A stretch of 27,446 bases of DNA from VGNY01 sp964549635. Its GTDB lineage: Bacteria; Chloroflexota; Dehalococcoidia; GIF9; UBA5629. Below are positions 7,947-15,038 of the stretch, in pieces. Every line of letters starts with the position of its first letter. The first letter of the stretch is position 1. Below the pieces are notes generated by a model. That model did not search any database. It saw only the letters and a list, made by a program, of their open reading frames with translations, and was not told where the DNA came from. The position numbers and the translations under genes were made by a program. The stretch covers positions 1-27,446 of the forward strand of contig CAZJVJ010000014.1 in assembly GCA_964549635.1 (NCBI GenBank). The letters are read 5' to 3'.

Positions 7947-8137
7947 CTGGCATTTTAAAGCTTACTGTTGTAGCGGGGCATTCTATCTCACAGACAATTT
8001 ATCGTGACTACGCCCCTTATAGTCTCCTTCGAAGGCTGCGCTTTTTATGCTGCTCTTTTGTTAGTCTTTCGGAATTTAGACAGGCTCAAATTCATAATTA
8101 TCGAGCGAGTGCAGCCTTGATACTTTGTTACGGTCAT

Positions 8138-8920
8138 TCAGGATTTGCGTTTTCCTAGATCATCGAGGTCAAGAGTGTTGATGAAATCATAAAAAGCTGA
8201 CAGCTTCTTAAGTTCCTGCTCGTCGATTTTACCTTTACTACTTGATTTATCGGCGATTTTATCTACTGGGATTGGTTTGCCGGTCTCCTTGTCAAGTATA
8301 ATGCCGGCCTTCTCCATAACTGCCTCCTCAACGTAAATCGGTACTGTTACCCTCACCGCCAGTGCGATTGCGTCGCTGGGTCTGGAATCGAGCTTTAGCT
8401 TACTGAGTAACCATTGCTCGGTTTTCTTATCGAAACGTAATTCAAACATTAAGCCATCGTTGTTCACTGCCTCAAGGTATCTGTCATTTGATTCTTGCCA
8501 TTCACTGGATATTTTGGCTCTTTGTTCTCTGCCTTGCCAGACGAAGGATATCCAGTTCCCTGGTGCATATCCTCTATGGGAAGTGTCTTCAGGGCAGGAC
8601 TTCATTTTGATAGGTATGGTTCCCCCAACTGGTTCAAAGACTATTTGGGCATAAAACGTGTCCGCTCGCAAATCGTTCACTACAATTCTACTCATCACCG
8701 TACCTGATGTGGACTCAAGCGCAAAAATTGCATTTTTTAGCAAATCGTGAGTCATCGGTCTAGCCAGATCCACATTCTGCAATTTTATTGATATAGCATC
8801 TGCTTCTGCTGGACCAATCCAAATGGGCAGATAGCGGTCTGCTTCCTTTTCTTTCAAAATCACAACATGCTGATAGTTCATCAGGCTTACGCGGATACTA
8901 TCAATAGTCATCTCTATCAT
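8138..8920 (-). CDS. Bifunctional-nuclease (BFN/DUF151) family protein with insertion
   Basis: 260 residues from ATG 8920, chosen because GGAGG lies 8 nt upstream and a longer start at 8953 would fall in the promoter. The N-terminal half of a BFN domain is at residues 3-96 (IDSIRVSLMNYQHVVILKEK, LPIWIGPAEADAISI) and the second half at 177-206 (LDSRPSDAIALAVRVTVPIY). In ordinary members these halves are nearly contiguous; here about 80 residues (97-176, rich in Trp, Lys and Glu) are inserted. The C-terminal KLSAFYDFINTLDLDDLG resembles the usual family tail. Plant and bacterial homologues have reported RNase/DNase activity; function here is not shown. Single gene with its own promoter. Confidence 0.85.
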   Translation of the reverse strand: MIEMTIDSIRVSLMNYQHVVILKEKEADRYLPIWIGPAEADAISIKLQNVDLARPMTHDLLKNAIFALESTSGTVMSRIVVNDLRADTFYAQIVFEPVGGTIPIKMKSCPEDTSHRGYAPGNWISFVWQGREQRAKISSEWQESNDRYLEAVNNDGLMFELRFDKKTEQWLLSKLKLDSRPSDAIALAVRVTVPIYVEEAVMEKAGIILDKETGKPIPVDKIADKSSSKGKIDEQELKKLSAFYDFINTLDLDDLGKRKS

Positions 8921-8951
8921 GCTTAAGCCTCCGTACCCTGTTACGAAAATC

Positions 8952-8980
8952 ATTCTACTCTATCGAATTTTGGCTGTCAA
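8952..8980 (-). promoter_or_regulatory. promoter for the BFN-family gene
   Basis: On the minus strand a perfect TTGACA (8975-8980), a 17-bp spacer and TAGAAT (8952-8957, 5 of 6). The predicted transcript starts near 8945, leaving a 25-nt leader with GGAGG before ATG 8920. Confidence 0.75.
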
Positions 8981-8981
8981 T

Positions 8982-9010
8982 TTGTATTAGTTAGCCTCCT
9001 TGCGTAAAAT
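8982..9010 (+). promoter_or_regulatory. candidate promoter for dtd, divergent from the BFN promoter
   Basis: TTGTAT (8982-8987, weak -35), 17-bp spacer, TAAAAT (9005-9010, 5 of 6). It lies back to back with the minus-strand promoter at 8952-8980, so the two genes share a compact divergent control region. Confidence 0.45.
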
Positions 9011-9039
9011 AATGGGGATTGTTTTTTATCGGCAGCATC

Positions 9040-9492
9040 GTGAAAGCATTAGTACAGCGAGTATTGAAGGCAACGGTAAACATCGACAGTGAGGTGGTGG
9101 GGAAAATAGGGCGTGGTTTGGTAGTGTTTGTGGGTGTAGCACGTGGAGATACAGAGCGAGATGCTATATATCTGGCTGATAAAATTATTAATCTTCGCAT
9201 TTTTGCGGATGAGTCAAGCAAATTTAATCTTTCAGTGCTAGAAACCGGTGGTGAAATTTTGGTTGTCAGCCAGTTTACACTGCTGGCGGATATTCGAAGG
9301 GGGCGGCGCCCCAGTTTTGAGGGGGCGGCTCCGCCGGGCCAAGCTGAGGTTTTGTTCAATTTTTTTGTTGACCGAGTTCGTTCTGCTGGATTAAAAGTTG
9401 AGACCGGGCGCTTTCAACAACATATGTTGGTGGAAATACATAATGATGGTCCGGTTACCATAGCCTTAGATAGTGCACAGAAAATTGCCTAA
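9040..9492 (+). CDS. dtd: D-aminoacyl-tRNA deacylase
   Basis: 150 residues from GTG 9040 (VKALVQRVLKATVNIDSEVV), the usual DTD length. Both active-site signatures are visible: SQFTLLADIRRGRRPSF (the SQxTL motif) and NDGPVTIAL (the NxGPxT motif). The enzyme removes D-amino acids, and glycine mis-charged on tRNA-Ala, as a proofreading step after aminoacylation. A TTG at 9019 is in frame, but family members begin at the position of this GTG. The ribosome site is weak at either start. It stands alone between divergent and tandem neighbours. Confidence 0.95.
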   Translation: MKALVQRVLKATVNIDSEVVGKIGRGLVVFVGVARGDTERDAIYLADKIINLRIFADESSKFNLSVLETGGEILVVSQFTLLADIRRGRRPSFEGAAPPGQAEVLFNFFVDRVRSAGLKVETGRFQQHMLVEIHNDGPVTIALDSAQKIA

Positions 9493-9598
9493 ATTGAGGC
9501 TTGCCCAAAAGAACTGAAGCTGTTTTATTATTTCAGCGGGATATCTAGAGTAGTTCACAGTATTTAGGCTAGAACACAAACAAGGGGTGAAGAATAAG

Positions 9599-11812
9599 AT
9601 GGCAATGGATGAAATCACGCTGCGTATTGATGGTCAGGAAATAAATACTCAACTTGGGATAACTATCCTCAGGGCGGCACAGAGAGCAGGAATCTATATA
9701 CCTGCACTTTGCGATCATCCTGATCTTAGGCCAACAGGCCAATGTGGATTGTGTGTAGTTGAGATTGAGGGGAAGAGTGGGCTTGATTTAGCCTGCGTGA
9801 CAGAGGTAGCTGACGGTATGGTGGTGAAAACCGATACAATGACAGTAAGAAGACGCCAGCAAGAGGTGATAGAACAGATACTAATGGAGCACCCACATGC
9901 TTGTCTGGAGTGCTGGCGGAAGGAAAGATGTAAGCCGTTCGACATCTGTTTCCGCAGCGTTGCTGTTAACCAGCATTGTGTGACATGTCCCAAGAACGGC
10001 TATTGTGAGTTGCAAAGGGTAGTTGACTACGTTGGCATCAGTGACAAAATCCCTTACCACCCGAAGGAATATCCTGTTGAAGGGGATAATCCGTTCTTCT
10101 ATCGTGATTATAACTTGTGCATTGTTTGTGGTCGTTGTGTCCGTATATGTCGGGATGTGAGGGGGGTAGGGGTCTACACTTTTGATGATGAAAAACATCC
10201 CACAAAAATTTTTACAGTTAAAGGTGGTTCTGTAAAAAACTCAGGATGTAGGTTCTGTTTTGCCTGCGTTGAGGTGTGTCCAACTGGTGCTATCATGGAT
10301 TGGGAGACACCTATAAAGGTGTATGTTAACCGAGAGGCTTATGTGGTCCCATGTAGCCACGCCTGTCCTGCCCATATAGATATTCCTCGATATGTTCATT
10401 ACGTTGCTCAAGGCAAATATAGCGAGGCGCTGGCGGTAATCAGGGAGAAAGTTCCCTTCCCGGGGTCTCTGGGGCGGGTATGTGTCCATCCCTGTGAGTC
10501 AGCCTGCCGTCGTGGTCAATTGACTGACTCTATTGCTATCAAGTATCTGAAACGTATCGCTTCTGAACGGGGGGATGAGCGTTGGAAATTGAACTCTAAG
10601 ATGTCGATGTCTACAGGAAAGCGGGTTGCTATTGTAGGCGCTGGCCCCGCCGGGCTAACTGCGGGGTATTATCTGGCAAAGAAAGGTCATTCAGTTATTG
10701 TATTTGAGGCCTTGCCTGAGCCTGGAGGTATGATGAGAGTGGGTATTCCTGAATATCGCCTACCGAGGCATGTACTAAACAGTGAGATCCAAAATATTCA
10801 AGAGGCTGGGGTGGAAATACGGACGAATACTAGAGTTGAATCTGTCGACTTGCTTATAGAAGAGGGTTATGACGCAGTTCTTTTAGCTATCGGAGCTCAT
10901 CAGGGCACCAGATTGGGTGTGGAAGGTGAGGAGCTTCCAGGTGTCATGGATGGTGCGTTTTTCTTAAGGGAGGTAAATTTAGGCAGAAAAGTGGCTGTTG
11001 GCAATCGAGTTGCCGTAATCGGTGGAGGGAATTCTGCTATTGACAGCGCTCGGGTAGCACATCGTATGGGTGCGAGTGAGGTAACTATTATCTACCGTAG
11101 GACTCGTGCTGAGATGCCGGCTAGTCCCGAGGAGGTGGAAGAGGCTCTACACGAGGGCATTTCAATAATGTTTTTAGCAGCACCTTCCAGAATAGGTCAG
11201 AAGAACGGTGCACTGGAGCTAGAATGCATTCGGATGAAGCTGGGTGAGCCTGATGCAAGCGGGCGTCGTCGGCCAGAACCGATCCCAGGCAGTGAATTCA
11301 CCTACGAGTGTGATTCTGTGATAGCAGCTATAGGACAAGTTCCAGAGATACCGCTGGAGTTGGGTGTAAAGGTAAGTAAAGGCAATACATTACAGGTAGA
11401 CCCGAAAACACTGCAGACTAGTCGAGCGGGTGTATTTGCTGCTGGTGATGCTGTAACAGGTCCGGCTTCAGTAATTGAGGCCATCGCTGCTGGTCGAAAG
11501 GCAGCTAGCTCTATAGACAGGTATCTTGGGGGTGATGGGGTTATTGATGAGACTTTGATTGTAAGAGAGGCTGAGTCGGGATGGTTAGGTAGGGATGAAG
11601 AGTTTGCTGATAAACGGCGGGTCAGGATGCCCTGTTTAACCATTGAGCAGCGTCGTGGCAACTTTTCTGAGGTGGAGCTGGGTTTCACTGATGAGATGGC
11701 AATTGAGGAGGCTGGACGTTGCTTAAGATGTGAGCTTAGGCTCCAGATTACTCCAGTTACACTGGCTCCCATTACAACTAAACTAAGCGGGATCCTTTCT
11801 ATCGCTCCCTAA
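9599..11812 (+). CDS. Multi-cluster flavoprotein: NuoG-like N-terminus fused to a GltD-type NAD(P)H oxidoreductase
   Basis: 737 residues from ATG 9599, 9 nt after the Shine-Dalgarno AAGGGGTGA. Domains in order: [2Fe-2S] ferredoxin (C38, C49, C52, C66); NuoG-type His-Cys [4Fe-4S] motif H98-C102-C105-C111; CxxCxxxxxC (127-136); two ferredoxin [4Fe-4S] motifs (CIVCGRCVRIC, CRFCFACVEVC, about 174-228); the GltD N-terminal cluster domain (CSHACPAH... CVHPCESAC, 252-303); an FAD site (VAIVGAGPAGLTAG) and an NAD(P) site (VAVIGGGNSAIDSA). It should move electrons between NAD(P)H and ferredoxin-like centres. No molybdopterin, H-cluster or glutamate synthase domain is attached and none is encoded next door, so the partner is unknown. 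Similar fusions are often found with formate dehydrogenases or hydrogenases; that is context from memory, not shown here. Confidence 0.85.
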   Translation: MAMDEITLRIDGQEINTQLGITILRAAQRAGIYIPALCDHPDLRPTGQCGLCVVEIEGKSGLDLACVTEVADGMVVKTDTMTVRRRQQEVIEQILMEHPHACLECWRKERCKPFDICFRSVAVNQHCVTCPKNGYCELQRVVDYVGISDKIPYHPKEYPVEGDNPFFYRDYNLCIVCGRCVRICRDVRGVGVYTFDDEKHPTKIFTVKGGSVKNSGCRFCFACVEVCPTGAIMDWETPIKVYVNREAYVVPCSHACPAHIDIPRYVHYVAQGKYSEALAVIREKVPFPGSLGRVCVHPCESACRRGQLTDSIAIKYLKRIASERGDERWKLNSKMSMSTGKRVAIVGAGPAGLTAGYYLAKKGHSVIVFEALPEPGGMMRVGIPEYRLPRHVLNSEIQNIQEAGVEIRTNTRVESVDLLIEEGYDAVLLAIGAHQGTRLGVEGEELPGVMDGAFFLREVNLGRKVAVGNRVAVIGGGNSAIDSARVAHRMGASEVTIIYRRTRAEMPASPEEVEEALHEGISIMFLAAPSRIGQKNGALELECIRMKLGEPDASGRRRPEPIPGSEFTYECDSVIAAIGQVPEIPLELGVKVSKGNTLQVDPKTLQTSRAGVFAAGDAVTGPASVIEAIAAGRKAASSIDRYLGGDGVIDETLIVREAESGWLGRDEEFADKRRVRMPCLTIEQRRGNFSEVELGFTDEMAIEEAGRCLRCELRLQITPVTLAPITTKLSGILSIAP

Positions 11813-11880
11813 AGATTCATAGTTGCTAGCTCATAGTAGTTGCCGTTTGTTGTTTCACATCATTTATAAAATCGCACGCT

Positions 11881-11904
11881 ATTATTGCAACTAGTTGCAA
11901 TAAT
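11881..11904. promoter_or_regulatory. 24-bp perfect palindrome, operator of the Fur-family gene
   Basis: The half site ATTATTGCAACT is followed directly by its exact reverse complement. It covers the -35 of the promoter for the Fur-family gene, 28 nt before its ATG, as expected for autoregulation. The core TGCAAyTAGTTGCA recurs before cbiM. Confidence 0.8.
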
Positions 11905-11922
11905 GTTTCGAGTTGTGATAAA
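11895..11922 (+). promoter_or_regulatory. promoter of the Fur-family gene, predicted leaderless transcript
   Basis: TTGCAA (11895-11900), 16-bp spacer, extended -10 TGtGATAAA (11914-11922). A start 7-10 nt downstream would fall at or next to the ATG at 11932, which has no Shine-Dalgarno. Confidence 0.5.
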
Positions 11923-11931
11923 CTTTAAGAC

Positions 11932-12345
11932 ATGAGCTGTGGTAGGACGCTCAAGACGAAAGGCTATCGGTTGACTCCGCAGCGGATGATGATTGTTGAA
12001 GCACTACACAGTGCAGAAGGACATATTAGCGCTGAAGAGATTTACGCCCAGGTTAAAGCTAGGTATCCGTATGCTAATATTTCCACGGTTTACCGTACAC
12101 TTGAATTACTGAAGGAACTAGGTTTAGTTACTGAGATAGCGTTGGGCGATGGCTGCCTCCGCTTCCACGCAACGGAAAAGGGGCATCACCATCATCTTGT
12201 CTGCCAGAGGTGTGGCAGACTAATGGATTTGCCTGAGTCAGCTATGACATCTTTAGAAAGGATTTTGACTGAAAAGTATCAGTTCAAGGCTGATTTGAAA
12301 CATATGGCTTTTTTTGGTCTGTGTCCGGATTGTCAAGGCATCTAG
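11932..12345 (+). CDS. Fur-family metalloregulator, probably nickel- or zinc-responsive
   Basis: 137 residues, normal for the Fur/Zur/Nur family. The winged helix is at about 5-72 (YRLTPQRMMIVEALHSAEGH and ISTVYRTLELLKELGLV). The metal region has His85-His88 followed by CQRC (91-94) and a C-terminal CPDC (131-134), the four-cysteine structural zinc site. It sits 80 nt upstream of cbiM. The same palindromic core lies in front of both genes, so it probably represses itself and the transporter. Because the cluster lies next to [NiFe]-hydrogenase genes, nickel sensing (Nur-like) is my preferred reading; zinc or cobalt cannot be excluded from sequence alone. Codons and base composition look like the neighbours. 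Confidence 0.9.
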   Translation: MSCGRTLKTKGYRLTPQRMMIVEALHSAEGHISAEEIYAQVKARYPYANISTVYRTLELLKELGLVTEIALGDGCLRFHATEKGHHHHLVCQRCGRLMDLPESAMTSLERILTEKYQFKADLKHMAFFGLCPDCQGI

Positions 12346-12369
12346 AGTGCATTTATTTTGGGCAGTCAA

Positions 12370-12383
12370 TGCAATTAGTTGCA
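12370..12383. promoter_or_regulatory. second Fur-family operator, upstream of cbiM
   Basis: TGCAATTAGTTGCA differs by one base from the core of the palindrome at 11881-11904 (TGCAACTAGTTGCA). It lies 42 nt before the cbiM ATG. A TATAAA (12408-12413), 17 bp after TTGCAT (12385-12390), may be the -10, though that would place the start too close to the ribosome site, so the promoter is not settled. Confidence 0.65.
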
Positions 12384-12425
12384 GTTGCATATCGTTTGGG
12401 TTAATTTTATAAAAGGAGGGTTTCC

Positions 12426-13064
12426 ATGCACATTCCAGACGGTTTCGTCAGTGTACCAGTAGCAGCGGCTGGAATTGTTGTGGCTGCTGGTGGTATTGCA
12501 TATGCGGTTAAAACAACGAACAGAAAGATGGGCGAGAAACAAATACCATTGATGGGGGTGTTAGCGGCTTTTATCTTTGCTGCTCAAATGTTGAATTTCC
12601 CCATAGCTGGAGGCACTTCAGGCCATCTGATGGGGGCTGCTTTAGCTGCTATCCTGCTTGGGCCGTGGGGAGGGATTCTGATAATGACCTGTGTGCTCAT
12701 TGTCCAGGCCTTGATTTTTCAGGACGGAGGGCTACTTGCACTCGGAGTCAATATTGTTAACATGGGGGTAGTTGCCTGTCTTGCGGGCTATTATGTTTAT
12801 CGAGGCGTGGCTTTGCTCTTTGGTAAGCTAAGGTTGAGCTTAATGGTGGGTGGTGGTGTAGCTGCTTGGCTTACAGTAGTGGTAGCATCAGTTGCCTGTG
12901 CATTTGAGTTGGCAATCTCGGGTACTGTGCCACTGAACGTGGCTTTACCGGCAATGGCAGGTATTCATGCTCTTATTGGCATAGGCGAAGGTTTGATAAC
13001 TGCTGCGGTGCTGGCTCTTGTGCTGGCTACAAGGGCTGATTTGCTGGAATTGCAAAAGGCTTGA
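12426..13064 (+). CDS. cbiM: Ni/Co ECF transporter substrate-binding membrane subunit
   Basis: 212 residues beginning MHIPDGFVS, the invariant CbiM/NikM start whose amino terminus and His2 bind the metal. A further conserved His is in GGTSGHLMGAALAAILLGPW. About six to seven membrane helices follow (for example VLAAFIFAAQMLNFPIAGG). The Shine-Dalgarno AAGGAGGG is ideally placed. CbiM is the specificity subunit; sequence alone does not separate Ni2+ from Co2+. No cobalamin riboswitch fits in the 80-nt leader, and hydrogenase genes lie nearby, both favouring nickel. Confidence 0.93.
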   Translation: MHIPDGFVSVPVAAAGIVVAAGGIAYAVKTTNRKMGEKQIPLMGVLAAFIFAAQMLNFPIAGGTSGHLMGAALAAILLGPWGGILIMTCVLIVQALIFQDGGLLALGVNIVNMGVVACLAGYYVYRGVALLFGKLRLSLMVGGGVAAWLTVVVASVACAFELAISGTVPLNVALPAMAGIHALIGIGEGLITAAVLALVLATRADLLELQKA

Positions 13065-13078
13065 AGGAGGTCATGGAA

Positions 13079-13363
13079 ATGAAATTTCAGTGGTGGCACG
13101 CTGCTTTAATGTTAGCTCTTGGTCTAGCCATGTTGTCCCCAATAGCCTCCTCTTCTCCGGATGGTCTGGAAAGGGTGGCTGAAGATAAAGGTTTTGTAGG
13201 AAAGGCTATCGATGCCTCGTATCAACTTATCCCTGATTATGTTATGCCAGGAGTGGCGAATGAAGCTGTAGCCACAATTATTGCTGGCATATTGGGCACC
13301 CTGATTCTTTTCATAATTGGTTATGGACTAACCAAGTTGTTAAAGGCCAAGAGTGAAGCATAG
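13079..13363 (+). CDS. CbiN/NikN-like accessory subunit with PDGLE motif
   Basis: 94 residues from ATG 13079 (MKFQWWHAALMLALGLAMLS). Two membrane helices flank a short extracytoplasmic loop containing SSPDGLERVAEDKGF, the PDGLE signature of the small component of NikMN/CbiMN transporters; this loop helps load metal into the M subunit. AAGGAGG (13064-13070) overlaps the cbiM stop and fits ATG 13079 (8 nt) better than ATG 13073 (2 nt). The gene overlaps cbiQ by 11 nt, so translation is coupled. Confidence 0.88.
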   Translation: MKFQWWHAALMLALGLAMLSPIASSSPDGLERVAEDKGFVGKAIDASYQLIPDYVMPGVANEAVATIIAGILGTLILFIIGYGLTKLLKAKSEA

Positions 13364-14135
13364 TTTTATTGATAAATATGGTGACTTAGACAGCTTTATC
13401 CACAAGCTTGATCCCAGAACCAAGCTTCTTGCTAGCTTTGCTTTCGTGTTGGCTGTTGTTCTGACTCCCCCGAGTAAATGGCAAGTTTTTGTCTTTTATT
13501 TCTGCACTATTGCTGTGCTTTTAATTGTTTCTAAGCTGCCGCCTTTTTATGTTGTGAAACGGTCTCTTGTTATTATACCTTTTGTTATGCTTATAGCTAT
13601 ATTTATTCCCTTTTTTAAAGATGGTGAAGTGGCTGGCAGCTATAATATCTGGCTGTGGCAAATATCGGTGACTTACAATGGTCTGCTTGTTTTGGCAAAT
13701 GTGTTAGTGAAAGCTTGGCTGTGCATTTTAGCCCTTATATTGCTATCCTCAACGACCCAACTGACGGACTTGCTGAAGGGGTTGAAACAGCTTGGCGTAC
13801 CTCAGGCAATGATTTTGATTTTATCTTTTATGTACCGCTATATGTTCGTTCTGGTGGATGAAGTTATGCGGATGCAACAGGCACGCGATAGCCGCAACTT
13901 TGGTGGTAATCGTCTGTATCAGCTGAAGACCATTGGCAACATGGTCGGCACATTGTTTATCAGGAGCTATGAACGAGGCGAAAGGATCTATGCCGCTATG
14001 CTAGCCCGTGGCTTTGATGGTCAGGTGCGCACTCTACACAAGTTGACTTTCAGGCCAGCAGATATTTACTTCGGTGTCATTTTTTGTCCGGTTCTTGTTT
14101 CCCCATATATTGTATGGGTGGTGAATCCACTCTAA
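13353..14135 (+). CDS. cbiQ: ECF transporter transmembrane (T) subunit
   Basis: 260 residues from GTG 13353, inside the end of the upstream gene. The N-terminus contains the typical KLDPRTKLLASFAF. Several membrane helices follow, and the cytoplasmic coupling region RSYERGERIYAAMLARGFDG holds the ARG motif that contacts the ATPase. It links CbiM to the ATP-binding subunit. 86 nt separate it from cbiO; this gap shows no obvious promoter or hairpin. Confidence 0.93.
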   Translation: MKHSFIDKYGDLDSFIHKLDPRTKLLASFAFVLAVVLTPPSKWQVFVFYFCTIAVLLIVSKLPPFYVVKRSLVIIPFVMLIAIFIPFFKDGEVAGSYNIWLWQISVTYNGLLVLANVLVKAWLCILALILLSSTTQLTDLLKGLKQLGVPQAMILILSFMYRYMFVLVDEVMRMQQARDSRNFGGNRLYQLKTIGNMVGTLFIRSYERGERIYAAMLARGFDGQVRTLHKLTFRPADIYFGVIFCPVLVSPYIVWVVNPL

Positions 14136-14221
14136 ATATTTTGATTACGTTTTTGACGGTGAATGCCGTTTGAAGGTGGGCGAGCTATTAATTTAGAGAA
14201 ATAACTGAAGTTTATAAGGCC

Positions 14222-14938
14222 ATGAATAAAGTCATAGAAGCCAAAAATCTTTTCTTCACCTATCCTGATGGCAATCAGGGGTTGAGAGGTGTTGATCTGA
14301 CCGTTTACGCAGGTGAAAATGTCGCTTTAGTGGGTCCAAATGGTGCTGGAAAATCAACATTACTGCTCCATTTTAATGGTGTCTTCCGTGGTAACAGTGA
14401 GGTGAAGATTTGTGGTATGCTGGTGCAGGAGAAGAATTTGAAGGAAATCAGGAGAAGGGTCGGGCTGGTATTCCAGGATCCGGAAGACCAGCTTTTTTCA
14501 CTGACTGTTTTTGACGATGTTGCCTTCGGTCCCATAAACATGGGCTATTCTGAGGCTGAAGTAAGACTAAGGGTGGCTCAAGCTTTAGAGTGGGTGGGGT
14601 TGAGCGGTTACGAGCAACGTTCGCCTCATCATCTCAGTGTTGGCGAAAAAAAGAGAGTCGCCATTGCTACCGTTTTATCTCTAAGCCCTGAGATTCTGGT
14701 CATTGATGAGCCTACCAGCAACCTTGACCCAAGAAGCAAATGGTCCCTAATTGAAGTGCTGAAACAACTTCAGATGACCAAGATTATTGCTACGCATGAC
14801 CTTGAGTTGGTGAAGGCCCTGTGTCAGCGGACTGTGGTAATGGATGAAGGGAAGATAGTGGCTGATGGCAGAACTGAGGCTATTTTGAGTGATCTTTTAT
14901 TGCTCAAAACACATGGCCTTGCACCGGCAAATCTTTAG
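14222..14938 (+). CDS. cbiO: ECF transporter ATP-binding subunit
   Basis: 238 residues. Walker A is GPNGAGKST (38-46), Q-loop VFQDPEDQLF, signature LSVGEKKR, Walker B ILVIDEPTSNLDP and H-loop ATHDLEL: a complete ABC ATPase. VFQDPEDQLFSLTVFDDVAF is characteristic of CbiO/EcfA proteins. It energises import by CbiMNQ. Only one ATPase gene is present, so a homodimer is expected. The last codons (ANL and stop) lie inside a 37-bp repeat that also holds the end of convergent nadC. Confidence 0.95.
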   Translation: MNKVIEAKNLFFTYPDGNQGLRGVDLTVYAGENVALVGPNGAGKSTLLLHFNGVFRGNSEVKICGMLVQEKNLKEIRRRVGLVFQDPEDQLFSLTVFDDVAFGPINMGYSEAEVRLRVAQALEWVGLSGYEQRSPHHLSVGEKKRVAIATVLSLSPEILVIDEPTSNLDPRSKWSLIEVLKQLQMTKIIATHDLELVKALCQRTVVMDEGKIVADGRTEAILSDLLLLKTHGLAPANL

Positions 14939-14962
14939 TCTGGTTCTAGGCTGATGTCTAGT
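14926..14962. repeat. 37-bp direct repeat, copy 1 (cbiO 3' end)
   Basis: Identical to 15002-15038 except for G14942 versus A15018. It includes the cbiO stop and an extra copy of the nadC 3' end on the other strand. Confidence 0.9.
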
Positions 14963-15001
14963 TTTGCGGGTGGTAACAGGGATGACGAAACCCAACTATG
15001 T

Positions 15002-15038
15002 GGCAAATCTTTAGTCTAGTTCTAGGCTGATGTCTAGT
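15002..15038. repeat. 37-bp direct repeat, copy 2 (nadC 3' end)
   Basis: Second copy, 76 bp from the first. It carries the last nine codons and stop of nadC on the minus strand. The direct arrangement suggests a short tandem duplication between two convergent genes. Confidence 0.9.

Noticed and set aside
7947..8137. Promoter for the atp operon
   Set aside because: Several -10-like hexamers (TAGAAT, GATAAT, TATAAG on the minus strand) but none with an acceptable -35 at 16-18 bp; the operon must have one, but I cannot place it.
12346..12425. Cobalamin or NiCo riboswitch upstream of cbiM
   Set aside because: The 80-nt gap is too short for a cobalamin riboswitch and shows no NiCo-type paired G-rich modules; a protein operator explains the region.
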